Positions 1-8,429 of a DNA stretch of 64,000 bases are shown one piece after another (the first letter of the stretch is position 1; each line of letters opens with the position of its first letter). Below the pieces are notes generated by a model. The model did no database searches. It was given only the letters and a program-made list of their open reading frames with translations, and was not told where the DNA came from. The stretch covers positions 497,880 through 561,879 of the forward strand of contig NZ_AP028155.1 of assembly GCF_033096445.1 (NCBI RefSeq). The letters run 5' to 3'. Both the position numbers and the translations under genes were made by a program. Source of the DNA: Butyricimonas faecihominis. GTDB taxonomy: Bacteria; Bacteroidota; Bacteroidia; Bacteroidales; Marinifilaceae.

Positions 1-158
1 ATATCGTGAAATCTTTGGGATTGAATACGGTAGGGTTCTCTTTTACCATGAATAATTTCATCACGTTTACGAATTATTCCGGTATTGATCCGGAAACACC
101 GGGTACGACTTACCCGATCACCCGCTCTATAACGTTAGGAATAAACGTGGGATTTTAA
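1..158 (+). CDS. SusC/RagA-type TonB-dependent receptor, C-terminal end (partial)
   Basis: Only the last 51 codons are in the window, in the frame ending TAA at 156-158. The translation ends in ITRSITLGINVGF, the amphipathic final beta-strand with terminal Phe typical of SusC-family outer-membrane barrels, preceded by a strand-loop-strand region. The family imports large ligands (oligosaccharides or peptides) across the outer membrane using TonB, with a SusD lipoprotein as lid. A SusD gene follows immediately, which supports the call. The plug and most of the barrel lie upstream of the window, so the ligand cannot be inferred. Confidence 0.85.
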   Translation, partial: IVKSLGLNTVGFSFTMNNFITFTNYSGIDPETPGTTYPITRSITLGINVGF

Positions 159-191
159 ATGAAAGAAATAGGATATTTAAATTTTAAGGAT

Positions 192-1562
192 ATGAGAAAG
201 TCAAGTTTATATATTATCATCTCGCTCCTTTTCTGCAATCTTTCTTGTACGGAATATTTGGACGTGAAAAATAAGGGAGAGGTTATTCCGGAAACGGCAG
301 AGGAGTTTTCAGCCTTACTACATAGGCATTTATACAGTATTGACGGGGCTGGAGAGTATGCTTTTTTCGGAGCTCCTTCGACGGCTGCTTCTTACGAGGC
401 TTATACCGATAACTGGGATGCGGATTTGACAACCAAGTTGGATTTGCCGATTTACGTGGGGAGTGATATTAGTAGTTTGTCGTTCCGTTTTAAATCGTTG
501 TACGAGGTTATTCGTGATTGTAATATCGTGATCGGGGAGTTGAAAGAGCGTGATACGGAGTTCGGTAAAAAGTTATTGGCAACGGCTCACACGATTCGTG
601 CCGTGTGCTACTACACTTTGATGCGCAATTATTGTGAACCGTATGACAAGAGTAATGCAACTGAGATGTTAGGGGTACCTATCGTGAAAGAGTTTGATAT
701 GGAAGGGAAGCCTGAACGTTCGGATTTGAAGGAAACAGCTGATTTTATTGTTGAAGATTTGAAGCAAGCAATTAGTCTGAACCAGACTGACGAGCATTAT
801 CGTTTTTACGTGGATGTTTCTAAAGCGTATTTGGCGAGAGTATATTTCTGGATGCAAGAGTGGGCATTGGCGGCAAGTATGGCTAAAGAAGTGTTGGATA
901 AGTATCCGTTAATTAGCGGGGAAGCCTATAAGGAGATGATTCAAAGTGAGGTGAAACAGTTAGGAAACGTGTTGATACGTTCCGGAATATCCAAATCAGA
1001 AGGATACGTGTACACCGATATGCAGAAGACGAAAGGGCGTCCATTATCTTTGGAGTTTGTGAATTTGTTTGTAGAGAAGGAACGGGACATACGTTATACC
1101 TTTTCTTTTAACACGGAATTTGTGAACACCAAAATGTTAAAGACCTCCTTGCGAACGGCGGAAATGTGTCTGATCATGGCTGAGAGTTACGTTCATTCCG
1201 GAGATACGGAGAATGGTTTGAAGTATTTAAATCATCTGCGAGAGAACCGGATTACCGGATATACTCCATACACGGAATCAAATTTACCGGCTGTCGATCC
1301 CGCCGCGTTAGTCCAAGTGGATGCAGAAGGGAAACCTCTGACACCTTTGATGGCTGCAATATTGAATGAACGACGGAAGGAGCTTTATTTGGAAGGTGAT
1401 CGTTGGTACGAGTTGAAACGGAACGGGCGACCGGAAAGATGGTGTGGGCATAGCGGGGTGAAATATGTTACGGCTAAATTCCTGTACACGTTCCCTATAC
1501 CGAAGGAAGATATAGCATTGAACTCCGGGTTAATACAGAATCCGGGATATGAAACTTATTAA
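192..1562 (+). CDS. SusD/RagB-family outer-membrane nutrient-binding lipoprotein
   Basis: The 456-residue protein begins with a lipoprotein signal ending in the lipobox LSC (Cys19), followed by the usual SusD N-terminus (TEYLDVKNKGEV). The SusD hallmark near the C-terminus is visible (NERRKELYLEGDRWYELKR). SusD proteins cap SusC barrels at the cell surface and bind the ligand. I chose ATG 192 because the signal peptide starts there and an AAGGA stretch lies just upstream; an in-frame ATG at 159, abutting the SusC stop, would add 11 residues before the signal. At about 450 residues it is shorter than many glycan SusDs. No glycoside hydrolase lies nearby, while a protease does, so a peptide ligand is a reasonable inference. 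Confidence 0.93.
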   Translation: MRKSSLYIIISLLFCNLSCTEYLDVKNKGEVIPETAEEFSALLHRHLYSIDGAGEYAFFGAPSTAASYEAYTDNWDADLTTKLDLPIYVGSDISSLSFRFKSLYEVIRDCNIVIGELKERDTEFGKKLLATAHTIRAVCYYTLMRNYCEPYDKSNATEMLGVPIVKEFDMEGKPERSDLKETADFIVEDLKQAISLNQTDEHYRFYVDVSKAYLARVYFWMQEWALAASMAKEVLDKYPLISGEAYKEMIQSEVKQLGNVLIRSGISKSEGYVYTDMQKTKGRPLSLEFVNLFVEKERDIRYTFSFNTEFVNTKMLKTSLRTAEMCLIMAESYVHSGDTENGLKYLNHLRENRITGYTPYTESNLPAVDPAALVQVDAEGKPLTPLMAAILNERRKELYLEGDRWYELKRNGRPERWCGHSGVKYVTAKFLYTFPIPKEDIALNSGLIQNPGYETY

Positions 1563-1582
1563 TGTGTTGTATTTAAATCAGA

Positions 1583-1789
1583 ATGAAAATGAGAACATTA
1601 AAATATATGTTAGGATTGGGGTTATTCGTGTTATTATTTGCAAGCTGTGATGATGTTGACGATACACCCCCTCGATTGGTGGATATGAAGACTGAATTTG
1701 TACTACCAGCACCTAGTCGTTTGACAAATGCTGAACGGGATATTATTCAGGCTAAAAGAGATGCTTACCAAGAAGCGATTGGAAATTAA
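1583..1789 (+). CDS. small putative surface lipoprotein (68 aa)
   Basis: A short protein with an obvious lipoprotein signal: basic N-terminus, hydrophobic core GLGLFVLLF, lipobox FASC (Cys22), then acidic residues DDVDD. The remaining 45 residues are polar and contain one probable helix. No domain was recognised. It sits 20 bp after susD and 29 bp before the next lipoprotein gene, so it is most likely co-transcribed as an accessory surface component of the uptake locus. An alternative start is ATG 1589 (MRTLKY). The signal peptide and operon position argue that it is a real gene, not a chance frame. Confidence 0.7.
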   Translation: MKMRTLKYMLGLGLFVLLFASCDDVDDTPPRLVDMKTEFVLPAPSRLTNAERDIIQAKRDAYQEAIGN

Positions 1790-1818
1790 GGAGTTTGAAC
1801 GAATAAAAAGATATAGTT

Positions 1819-3093
1819 ATGCGAAAGATTTTATTTGTTTTCTCGTTATTGATAGGGCTAAGTCTTATGTCGGCTTGCTCGGATGATGATAATAGTGATC
1901 CGAAGTTGAGTTTCGGACGCTCTATTTATATACTGAAAGCGGCAGAACCACTGGCCGTAGAATTAATGGTTTCGGAACCGGTGACGGAAGAAGTGAGAGT
2001 TCCTTTCTCGATCGACGGTACTGCCGTGTTGGATGAAGATTACACGATTTCTGCCAACGAGTTTATACTTCATCCCGGTGATGTGATCGATACGATTTGG
2101 GTGACCCCGAAGGAAAACGTGATCGGACAACGGGAGATTCGTTTGAGTTTACAGGAAGTTCCAAATTATCGTTTATGGAATAATCGTTGGGCGATTATCC
2201 CGGTGGAAACGAAAGATATTTTTACTTGTTCTTTTTCACAAACCACGATGGATTTGAAAAGTGAAATTGTTGTTTCGATGGGGTTAACCGTGAAAGGGGT
2301 TGATTATATGTATAAACGGGATGAAGTTCGGGTGCCTTTTGAAATAGACCCGGCATCTACGGCGGTAGAAGGCGAACATTACGAGATTGTTGGTGGTGGT
2401 CGGGAATTGGTACTGGGTATCATGAAGGCAACGGCCGACGTGACGATTCGTTTCTTGAAGAAAGAGGCCGGTAAGGACAAGGTGATTATTCGTTTGGTTG
2501 AAGGTGGACTTTTTGAGGGAGGGACGAATGCTTCCGTTACGGTTAATGTGAATGGACCGACTTTGTATGAGGACTTTGTAGGAACGTGGGTTTCACCGAC
2601 GTTTATCAGTGGAGATTTTATTAAGGGAATGGTATGGGGACATCCTACAGACTGTGATAATCTTCCGGTAAATAATTTATCTACGGATAAAATTGTTTTT
2701 GCGGCGGGTGCTACAAACACGTTAAATGTGGATGGTGTACAGGGAGACTTGGCTAGATACCTTCGGAATTGTGAGGTCGTGTATGTCGGAGAGGCTCCGG
2801 AACAGCTATGGGATCAAGATGCCTATGGAGTTAAACGGGACGTGGTTACTTTGGAATTGAGTAAAGCAAATGTGAATTATTCGGTGACGAGTATAACAGA
2901 AAGAAAAGCGATTGTACTTGTACGCTTGTTGAGTAAAGGTAATGTGCTTGAATTCCGGGTAATTGATTATGAGCCGACAGATTTCTTGACAGGGACATAC
3001 TATGATGAAACTCATCCAAGTTATGGAGAACCTAAAGAGTATCCTATGAGGGAGTTATATCCACTGGTGTTCCGTTTCACGAAAGTTGAATAA
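1819..3093 (+). CDS. DUF4843/Calx-beta-like surface lipoprotein
   Basis: A 424-residue lipoprotein with signal and lipobox MSAC (Cys20), followed by SDDDN, an acidic stretch of the kind linked to surface export in Bacteroidota. The body has two beta-rich segments with the Calx-beta/DUF4843 signature: residues about 50-80 (RVPFSIDGTAVLDEDYTIS) and about 165-205 (VPFEIDPASTAVEGEHYEI). Such lipoproteins commonly sit beside SusCD pairs and probably help capture ligand at the surface; no catalytic motif is seen. It lies between susD and the metalloprotease gene, all on one strand. The family assignment is from pattern similarity; the function is unknown. Confidence 0.75.
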   Translation: MRKILFVFSLLIGLSLMSACSDDDNSDPKLSFGRSIYILKAAEPLAVELMVSEPVTEEVRVPFSIDGTAVLDEDYTISANEFILHPGDVIDTIWVTPKENVIGQREIRLSLQEVPNYRLWNNRWAIIPVETKDIFTCSFSQTTMDLKSEIVVSMGLTVKGVDYMYKRDEVRVPFEIDPASTAVEGEHYEIVGGGRELVLGIMKATADVTIRFLKKEAGKDKVIIRLVEGGLFEGGTNASVTVNVNGPTLYEDFVGTWVSPTFISGDFIKGMVWGHPTDCDNLPVNNLSTDKIVFAAGATNTLNVDGVQGDLARYLRNCEVVYVGEAPEQLWDQDAYGVKRDVVTLELSKANVNYSVTSITERKAIVLVRLLSKGNVLEFRVIDYEPTDFLTGTYYDETHPSYGEPKEYPMRELYPLVFRFTKVE

Positions 3094-3102
3094 TGAGTTT
3101 AT

Positions 3103-3233
3103 AAGGTTCATAAAGTTTGTAAGGTTTATAAAGTTTATGAACTCTCTACGGGAAGTTTTGTTCATGGCTGCTCTGGCTACCGAAGGCCGCCTGTCACTTT
3201 ATGAACCTTATAAACCTTACAAACTTTAGAACC
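3103..3233. repeat. palindromic intergenic element with AT-word arms
   Basis: Left arm 3103-3138 and right arm 3199-3233 are near-perfect inverted copies built from variations of the word AAGTTTATAAGG. They enclose a GC-richer 55-bp core containing GGCTACCGAAGGCCGCC. The element fills most of the gap between the DUF4843 gene and the metalloprotease gene. A second element with the same arm words but another core is at 38029-38150. It could act as an RNA hairpin that tunes downstream expression; no transposase is associated. Confidence 0.75.
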
Positions 3234-3265
3234 TCTTTTAATGTCTTAATATAAAATTGAAAAGT

Positions 3266-5902
3266 ATGAAAAAATGGATGCTAGTATTGTTCGTGGCACT
3301 TTTCGTGCTACCTTGTTCGCTGGATGCCGAGGCAGCCGGGCGGAAGAAGAAAGGTAAAAATGCCGTCACGGCTAAGGTGGCGGAGAAGAAGAGTGCTTAT
3401 GACAAATTATTTCAGAAAAAGTCGTGCGAGACGGTGAAGAGTAATTTCATCACCTTACATAAGGTGGATGGGAAATTGTATTTCGAGATTCCGGTGAAAT
3501 ATCTGGGACGGGAAATGTTGTTTGCGTCCACGTTGACCTCGACTTCCAGTAATGATTTCTGTGACGTGGGTTACAAGCAAAATGACCCGTTACACGTGCG
3601 TTTCACGAAGATCGACAGTACTATTTACCTGAATGAAGTAAATGCTTTCGTGACCTCGAATCCGAAAGAACCTTCCCTGCGAAAGGCTATTGACAAGAAC
3701 TTTGCGGATGCCGTGTTGTACTCGTACAAGATTGCAGCTTACACGCCGGACAGTACGGCCGTGGTGATTGATGTGACACCGATATTCACGACGGATATGA
3801 AAGAATTTGCCTTTCTTCCGACGACGATTATGGGATTGATCCAGTTGAATTCTGTCTTTAACAAAGATGGGGTTGCTTTAGGAGAAGTCAAGGCGTTTGA
3901 TGATAACTTGAGCGTGAAGTCCATGTTATCTTATAAAGTATCGTTGAAATTCATGTCGTTCTCGTTCTTGGATAATATGCCGTTGACGGCCACGGTGACT
4001 CGTTCTCTATTGTTACTGCCGGAAGAGAAAATGCGTCCCCGGATTTCCGATTCACGGGTAGGTATTTTTATCACGAGTAAACAACACGTCTCCACGGAGA
4101 AGGATGGGATTCAGGATTATACGCTGGCCAACCGTTGGCGTATGGAGCCTAAAGATATGGCGGCTTTTCAGCGGGGGGAACTTGTGGAACCCGTGAAACC
4201 GATCGTGTTTTATATTGATGATGCTTTTCCGGAATTGTGGAAACAACCGATAAAGGAGGGTACGCTACGGTGGAATGAGGCTTTTGAGAAGATTGGGTTT
4301 AAGAATGCCGTGCAGGTACGTGATTTTCCGAAGGATGATCCTGAATTTGATCCGGATAACCTGAAATATTCCTGTATTCGTTATTTACCTTCTTCGACGG
4401 CAAATGCGATGGGACCGTCGTGGGTGGATCCAACGACCGGAGAAATTGTTAATGCCTCTGTTTTGGTCTATAACGACGTGATTCGTTTGATTAATAACTG
4501 GCGTTTCGTGCAGACGGCACAAATTGACCCGTCCGTGCGGGCGAAGAAGATGCCGGATGACATCGTGAAAGAATCCATTGCTTACGTGGTGGCTCACGAG
4601 GTGGGGCATTGCCTCGGTTTCATGCACAATATGTCGGCCTCTGCCGCTTACCCGGTGGATTCATTACGTTCCGCATCTTTCACTAACACGTATGGGACAA
4701 CTCCTTGTATCATGGACTACGCCCGTTTTAATTACGTGGCTCAACCCGGAGACAAGGGCGTACGTTTGACCCCGCCGGATTTGGGTATATATGATTGTTT
4801 CCTAGTGAAATGGAACTATCAACCCTTACCACAGGTGAATGATGAATGGGAAGAACAAGCTATTCTTGAAAGTTGGGTGGACGAGAAAGCCGGAGACCCT
4901 CGCTATCGTTATGGAAGGCAACAGATTTATTCCCGTTATGATCCGAGTGCTATTGAAGAGGACTTGGGTGACGATCCGATGAAAGCCGGGGAGTACGGGA
5001 TAAAGAATTTGAAATATATCTTGTCTAATCTCGGAGAATGGGTGAATGACGATGCGGATTTCACGCACCGGGAAGAGCTTTACAAACAGTTGGCAAATCA
5101 ATACTATCGTTATATCATGAACGTGATGTATAACGTGGGTGGTATCTACCTGACGGAAGTGAAAGACGGTACGAAGGGACAGCGTCATGAGCCGGTTTCA
5201 AAGGAAAAACAACGGGCTTCTTTGGCGTGGATACTGAAAGAGTTCAAGTCTTCGGATTGGTTGAGCAAGACGGATTTGAAAAAGAATTTCGCCATGGGAG
5301 TGGACATGACTCCGGTACTGCAAAAAAGAATACTGGACCAGTTGGAACGTTTGACCGGAAATATCATATTGTCATCTCATCTCGCATCTAATCCGTACAC
5401 GATTCAGGAATTCCTGACAGACTTGTATAATGGTGCGTTTGAAAACACGGTGAAAGGACGGGCTTTGACGGATGCCGACAAGATGCTGCAACAATTTATC
5501 GTGGATGTTTCCGCCAGTTCGTTGAAAGAGGCCGGAGGGGGAGCGTTGCGGATGTTGACGGATGCGGCTTATATGCCTTCCGTGGAAGAGATTGCGGCCT
5601 ACGGTTTGGATGAAACCGGATTGATTAACAAGTATCTTGATCAGTTCCGACAAGTGGAGCAAGAACGTGGTCCCGGCTACGTGGCACAACAGATGGCATT
5701 AAATGAATTTGGTTATGGATACGGTTTCGTGCGGAAAGTGAATACCGGAGAGATTGATAATTCTAAAGTGTACTTGCAGGATATGGCTTTGAAGGCTCAA
5801 CGGCTTTTGAATTCCAAGATTGCGGGGGCGACAGGTGACACGAAGATTCACTATCAATCGTTGTTGATGAAGTTGAATAAGTCTTTGAAGGATAGTAAAT
5901 GA
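3266..5902 (+). CDS. secreted zinc-dependent metalloprotease (DUF5118/DUF5117/DUF4953 Met-zincin)
   Basis: This 878-residue protein has a Sec signal peptide (hydrophobic core WMLVLFVALFVLP) followed by a lysine-rich linker. It has the architecture of the Bacteroidota DUF5118-DUF5117-Met-zincin family. The zinc motif HEVGHCLGFMH spans residues 444-454 (HExxHxxGxxH), with a Met-turn candidate in IMDYARF about 30 residues later. It should be a periplasmic or surface endopeptidase. ATG 3266 was chosen because it starts the signal peptide; an upstream TTG at 3257 would add only three residues. It is the last gene after SusCD, separated by the palindromic element, so it probably feeds peptides to that transporter. 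A paralogue lies at 21652-24222. Confidence 0.9.
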   Translation: MKKWMLVLFVALFVLPCSLDAEAAGRKKKGKNAVTAKVAEKKSAYDKLFQKKSCETVKSNFITLHKVDGKLYFEIPVKYLGREMLFASTLTSTSSNDFCDVGYKQNDPLHVRFTKIDSTIYLNEVNAFVTSNPKEPSLRKAIDKNFADAVLYSYKIAAYTPDSTAVVIDVTPIFTTDMKEFAFLPTTIMGLIQLNSVFNKDGVALGEVKAFDDNLSVKSMLSYKVSLKFMSFSFLDNMPLTATVTRSLLLLPEEKMRPRISDSRVGIFITSKQHVSTEKDGIQDYTLANRWRMEPKDMAAFQRGELVEPVKPIVFYIDDAFPELWKQPIKEGTLRWNEAFEKIGFKNAVQVRDFPKDDPEFDPDNLKYSCIRYLPSSTANAMGPSWVDPTTGEIVNASVLVYNDVIRLINNWRFVQTAQIDPSVRAKKMPDDIVKESIAYVVAHEVGHCLGFMHNMSASAAYPVDSLRSASFTNTYGTTPCIMDYARFNYVAQPGDKGVRLTPPDLGIYDCFLVKWNYQPLPQVNDEWEEQAILESWVDEKAGDPRYRYGRQQIYSRYDPSAIEEDLGDDPMKAGEYGIKNLKYILSNLGEWVNDDADFTHREELYKQLANQYYRYIMNVMYNVGGIYLTEVKDGTKGQRHEPVSKEKQRASLAWILKEFKSSDWLSKTDLKKNFAMGVDMTPVLQKRILDQLERLTGNIILSSHLASNPYTIQEFLTDLYNGAFENTVKGRALTDADKMLQQFIVDVSASSLKEAGGGALRMLTDAAYMPSVEEIAAYGLDETGLINKYLDQFRQVEQERGPGYVAQQMALNEFGYGYGFVRKVNTGEIDNSKVYLQDMALKAQRLLNSKIAGATGDTKIHYQSLLMKLNKSLKDSK

Positions 5903-5909
5903 TGAACGG

Positions 5910-6094
5910 GACTGTCCGATAAGTCATTTTTCAAAACTCCCTCCCCCCTTCGGGGTACTCCCTCTATAAACAGAGGGAGAGCTGAAAATACTCCCTGTCT
6001 TCGGGAAGAGTCACCAGCTTCTCCTCTGTTTATAGAGGAGGTGGCACGAAGTGACGGAGGAGTTTTTTGAAATAAAATAACTTTTTGGACAGTC
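5910..6094. mobile_element. MITE-like non-coding palindromic element (about 185 bp)
   Basis: Between two convergent genes lies a nested palindrome. The outermost inverted repeat is GACTGTCC (5910-5917) and GGACAGTC (6087-6094). Inside it come TCAAAACTCC (5931-5940) against GGAGGAGTTTTTTGA (ending about 6070), and an exact 16-bp inverted pair CCTCTATAAACAGAGG (5961-5976) and its complement at 6023-6038. Each inner unit is itself self-complementary. Termini like GACTGTCCAAAAAGT occur on some insertion sequences, and the GGCACGAAGTGACGGAGG segment resembles REP-type repeats. No coding potential and no clear target duplication were seen. It may also work as a bidirectional terminator. Confidence 0.6.
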
Positions 6095-6099
6095 TTTTT

Positions 6100-6798
6100 T
6101 TATGATTCTAAACTCTCGTAGAAGAATTTCCAAAGTGTATCATTCATAGGTGGAGGGGCGACGATCGTGATCTTTTCCTGTTTCACCGGATGAGTGAACG
6201 TGATCGACCGGGCGTGAAGACTGATTCCACCTCCCTCGTTGGAACGGGGGAAACCGTATTTCAAGTCCCCTTTGATCGGGCAGCCGATCTTTGCCAACTG
6301 GCAACGAATCTGGTGATGGCGTCCCGTGCAAAGTTTTACTTCCAATAAATAGTAACGTTGTCCGCATCCCAATAATTTATACTCAAGGATGGCCTCTTTC
6401 GCTCCACTTTTGGGTTTATTGTAAGCATAGGATTTATTCTTTTCAGCATCCCGCACCATGTAGTGGGTTAGTTTGGCATGATCTTCTTCGGGAAGATTGC
6501 CCACAATCGCCCAGTATATTTTGGTGATCTCCTGATCGTGTTCTTGAAACATTTTGTTCAGCCTTACCAGTGCCTTACTGGTTTTGGCGAACAATACGAC
6601 TCCACTCACCGGGCGGTCCACCCGATGAGGAATTCCGAGGTAAACATCCCCCGGTTTGTTGTACTTCTCTTTGATGTATGCCTTAACACGCTCACTGAGA
6701 GGTTCGTCTCCCGTCTGGTCTGCCTGCACAATATCGGAAACCTTTTTGTTGATAGCGATAATGTGGTTATCCTCGTATAATATCTCCAGATTCTTCAT
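6100..6798 (-). CDS. RluA-family pseudouridine synthase
   Basis: A 232-residue protein of the RluA/RluC/RluD superfamily, which isomerises uridine to pseudouridine in rRNA or tRNA. The catalytic motif is visible as HRVDRPVSGVVLFAK, with Asp61 as the expected nucleophile. The later family segments YYLLEVKLCTGRHHQIR and GDLKYGF are present. No S4 domain is seen, and the length fits the short single-domain members, so the exact RNA target cannot be named. It is the last gene of the minus-strand cluster, 76 bp after panB, with an AT-word repeat between them. The stop lies next to the MITE-like element. Confidence 0.9.
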   Translation of the reverse strand: MKNLEILYEDNHIIAINKKVSDIVQADQTGDEPLSERVKAYIKEKYNKPGDVYLGIPHRVDRPVSGVVLFAKTSKALVRLNKMFQEHDQEITKIYWAIVGNLPEEDHAKLTHYMVRDAEKNKSYAYNKPKSGAKEAILEYKLLGCGQRYYLLEVKLCTGRHHQIRCQLAKIGCPIKGDLKYGFPRSNEGGGISLHARSITFTHPVKQEKITIVAPPPMNDTLWKFFYESLES

Positions 6799-6874
6799 GT
6801 ATTTTTGATTTATGATTTACGATTTATGATTCATGATTTTTAATCTAAAATCTAAAATCATAAAATCTAAAATT
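6799..6874. repeat. AT-rich tandem word repeat between panB and the pseudouridine synthase
   Basis: The whole gap consists of repeated words: first four variants of GATTTATGAT (about 6806-6840), then AATCTAAAATCTAAAATC (period 7). The two halves are partly complementary and could form a long AT-rich hairpin. The same words recur at 15907-15995 and 61810-61850. Confidence 0.75.
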
Positions 6875-7690
6875 TTAATATTGTTCTCTCTCGTTCGGGA
6901 AGTTACCGCTTTTTACATCGTTGATGTAATTACCCACGGCTCCTGTCATTTCAGCATATAAGTTGTGGTAACGACGTAAGAAACGGGGAGAAAATTCCTG
7001 ATTGATTCCCAGCATATCGTGAATCACGAGAACCTGTCCGTCAACGCCACCCCCGGCGCCGATTCCGATGATCGGGATGGTTAGTTCTTTGGCGACTTGG
7101 GCAGCCAGTTTTGCCGGAATCTTTTCCAGCACGATGGCAAAACATCCGGCCTCTTCCAAAAGGTGGGCATCTTCGATCAGCTTTTTAGCCTCCGCATCTT
7201 CTTGGGCGCGTACCACGTAAGTACCGAATTTATGGATACTTTGCGGGGTCAGTCCGAGGTGTCCCATAACCGGGATTCCGGCTGACAGGATACGTGTTAC
7301 GGATTCAACGACTTCTCGTCCACCTTCCAGTTTCACGGCGTCGGCACTCGTTTCCTTCATGATACGGATTGCCGAGCAAAGTGCCTCTTTACTGTTTCCT
7401 TGGTAGCTACCGAAAGGTAGATCCACGACAACCAGCGCACGATCTACACCTCTCACCACGGATGCCCCGTGATAGATCATTTGATCCAGCGTGATCGGCA
7501 GGGTCGTTTCGTTTCCGGCCATCACGTTAGAGGCAGAGTCTCCCACTAGAATCACGTCGATCCCGGCATTGTCAATAATTTGGGCCATCGAGAAATCGTA
7601 GGCCGTTAACATACTTATCTTTTCCCCCTTGAGTTTCATTTCTGATAACACGTGGGTGGTTACTCTTTTTACTTTCTTTTGAACAGACAT
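6875..7690 (-). CDS. panB: 3-methyl-2-oxobutanoate hydroxymethyltransferase (ketopantoate hydroxymethyltransferase)
   Basis: PanB transfers a hydroxymethyl group from 5,10-methylene-tetrahydrofolate to 2-oxoisovalerate, the first committed step to pantothenate and coenzyme A. The 271-residue length matches the family (about 264). Signature stretches include [23 protein letters not shown] (metal and substrate site), [10 protein letters not shown] and [16 protein letters not shown]. It is a (beta/alpha)8-barrel enzyme of the cytoplasm. It follows psd by 31 bp on the same strand, so it is probably in the same transcript, although the pathway differs. No panC or panD is nearby. Confidence 0.97.
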   Translation of the reverse strand: MSVQKKVKRVTTHVLSEMKLKGEKISMLTAYDFSMAQIIDNAGIDVILVGDSASNVMAGNETTLPITLDQMIYHGASVVRGVDRALVVVDLPFGSYQGNSKEALCSAIRIMKETSADAVKLEGGREVVESVTRILSAGIPVMGHLGLTPQSIHKFGTYVVRAQEDAEAKKLIEDAHLLEEAGCFAIVLEKIPAKLAAQVAKELTIPIIGIGAGGGVDGQVLVIHDMLGINQEFSPRFLRRYHNLYAEMTGAVGNYINDVKSGNFPNEREQY

Positions 7691-7721
7691 AGTAATAATG
7701 ATTTACGAATCCTCGGTATGA

Positions 7722-8393
7722 TTACTTGGATTCGGGTTCTTGAAATGTTCCGATAAGGGTTTGCGACCCCGTTACTTTTTGGCCGAGTTTCACGTCAATT
7801 TTAGTTCCTAACGGTAGGTACAAATCTACCCGGGAACCGAATTTAATGAATCCGGCATGTTCGTTCTGGCGGGCTTTTCCCCCGACCGGAGCGTATGAAA
7901 CAATACGTTTAGCCATGGCTCCGGCAATCTGTCGCATCACGATTTCTTGTCCGTTGGTTGCCTCAATAGCAATGGTTGTTCTTTCGTTTTCCGTGGAAGA
8001 CTTGGGCAGGTAAGCCGCCATGTATCTTCCTTGGTGATATTTGAAAAATTTGATTATTCCGTTGATAGGAAACCAGTTAATATGAACATTGAAGATGTTC
8101 ATGAAAATGGAAACCTGAATACATTGTTTTTTCAGGTATTCAGGTTCGAAGGTTTCTTCCACGACCACGATTTTCCCGTCGGCAGGGGCGAGGATCGTGT
8201 TATCCTTCACGACAATGTGCCTGTTGGGGAAACGGAAAAAGTTTACCATCAAGAGGTACAAAATTCCGCTGACGATCAGTACCGCCCGGAAAACAATGAT
8301 ATTAGGGATGAAGGCATACACGAGTACATTGATGAAAGCAAAGAGTACGAATGCTTTGAACAATAATATATGACCTGCTTTATGTATCTTCAT
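7722..8393 (-). CDS. psd: phosphatidylserine decarboxylase, short (PSD-A) form
   Basis: This enzyme decarboxylates phosphatidylserine to phosphatidylethanolamine at the inner membrane. The 223-residue protein has a hydrophobic N-terminal anchor (about residues 8-45) and the self-processing site KFGSRVDLYLP. Cleavage is expected between Gly186 and Ser187, which creates the pyruvoyl cofactor. Other family features are VAPADGKIV-like ILAPADGKIVVVEE and NIFNVHINWFP. It lies 36 bp downstream of cdsA, which makes its precursor CDP-diacylglycerol, so the two form a phospholipid synthesis unit. The short form is usual in Bacteroidota. Confidence 0.96.
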   Translation of the reverse strand: MKIHKAGHILLFKAFVLFAFINVLVYAFIPNIIVFRAVLIVSGILYLLMVNFFRFPNRHIVVKDNTILAPADGKIVVVEETFEPEYLKKQCIQVSIFMNIFNVHINWFPINGIIKFFKYHQGRYMAAYLPKSSTENERTTIAIEATNGQEIVMRQIAGAMAKRIVSYAPVGGKARQNEHAGFIKFGSRVDLYLPLGTKIDVKLGQKVTGSQTLIGTFQEPESK

Positions 8394-8429
8394 ATTAATT
8401 TCGTTACGTTAGTAAAACAGCGGGCAAAG

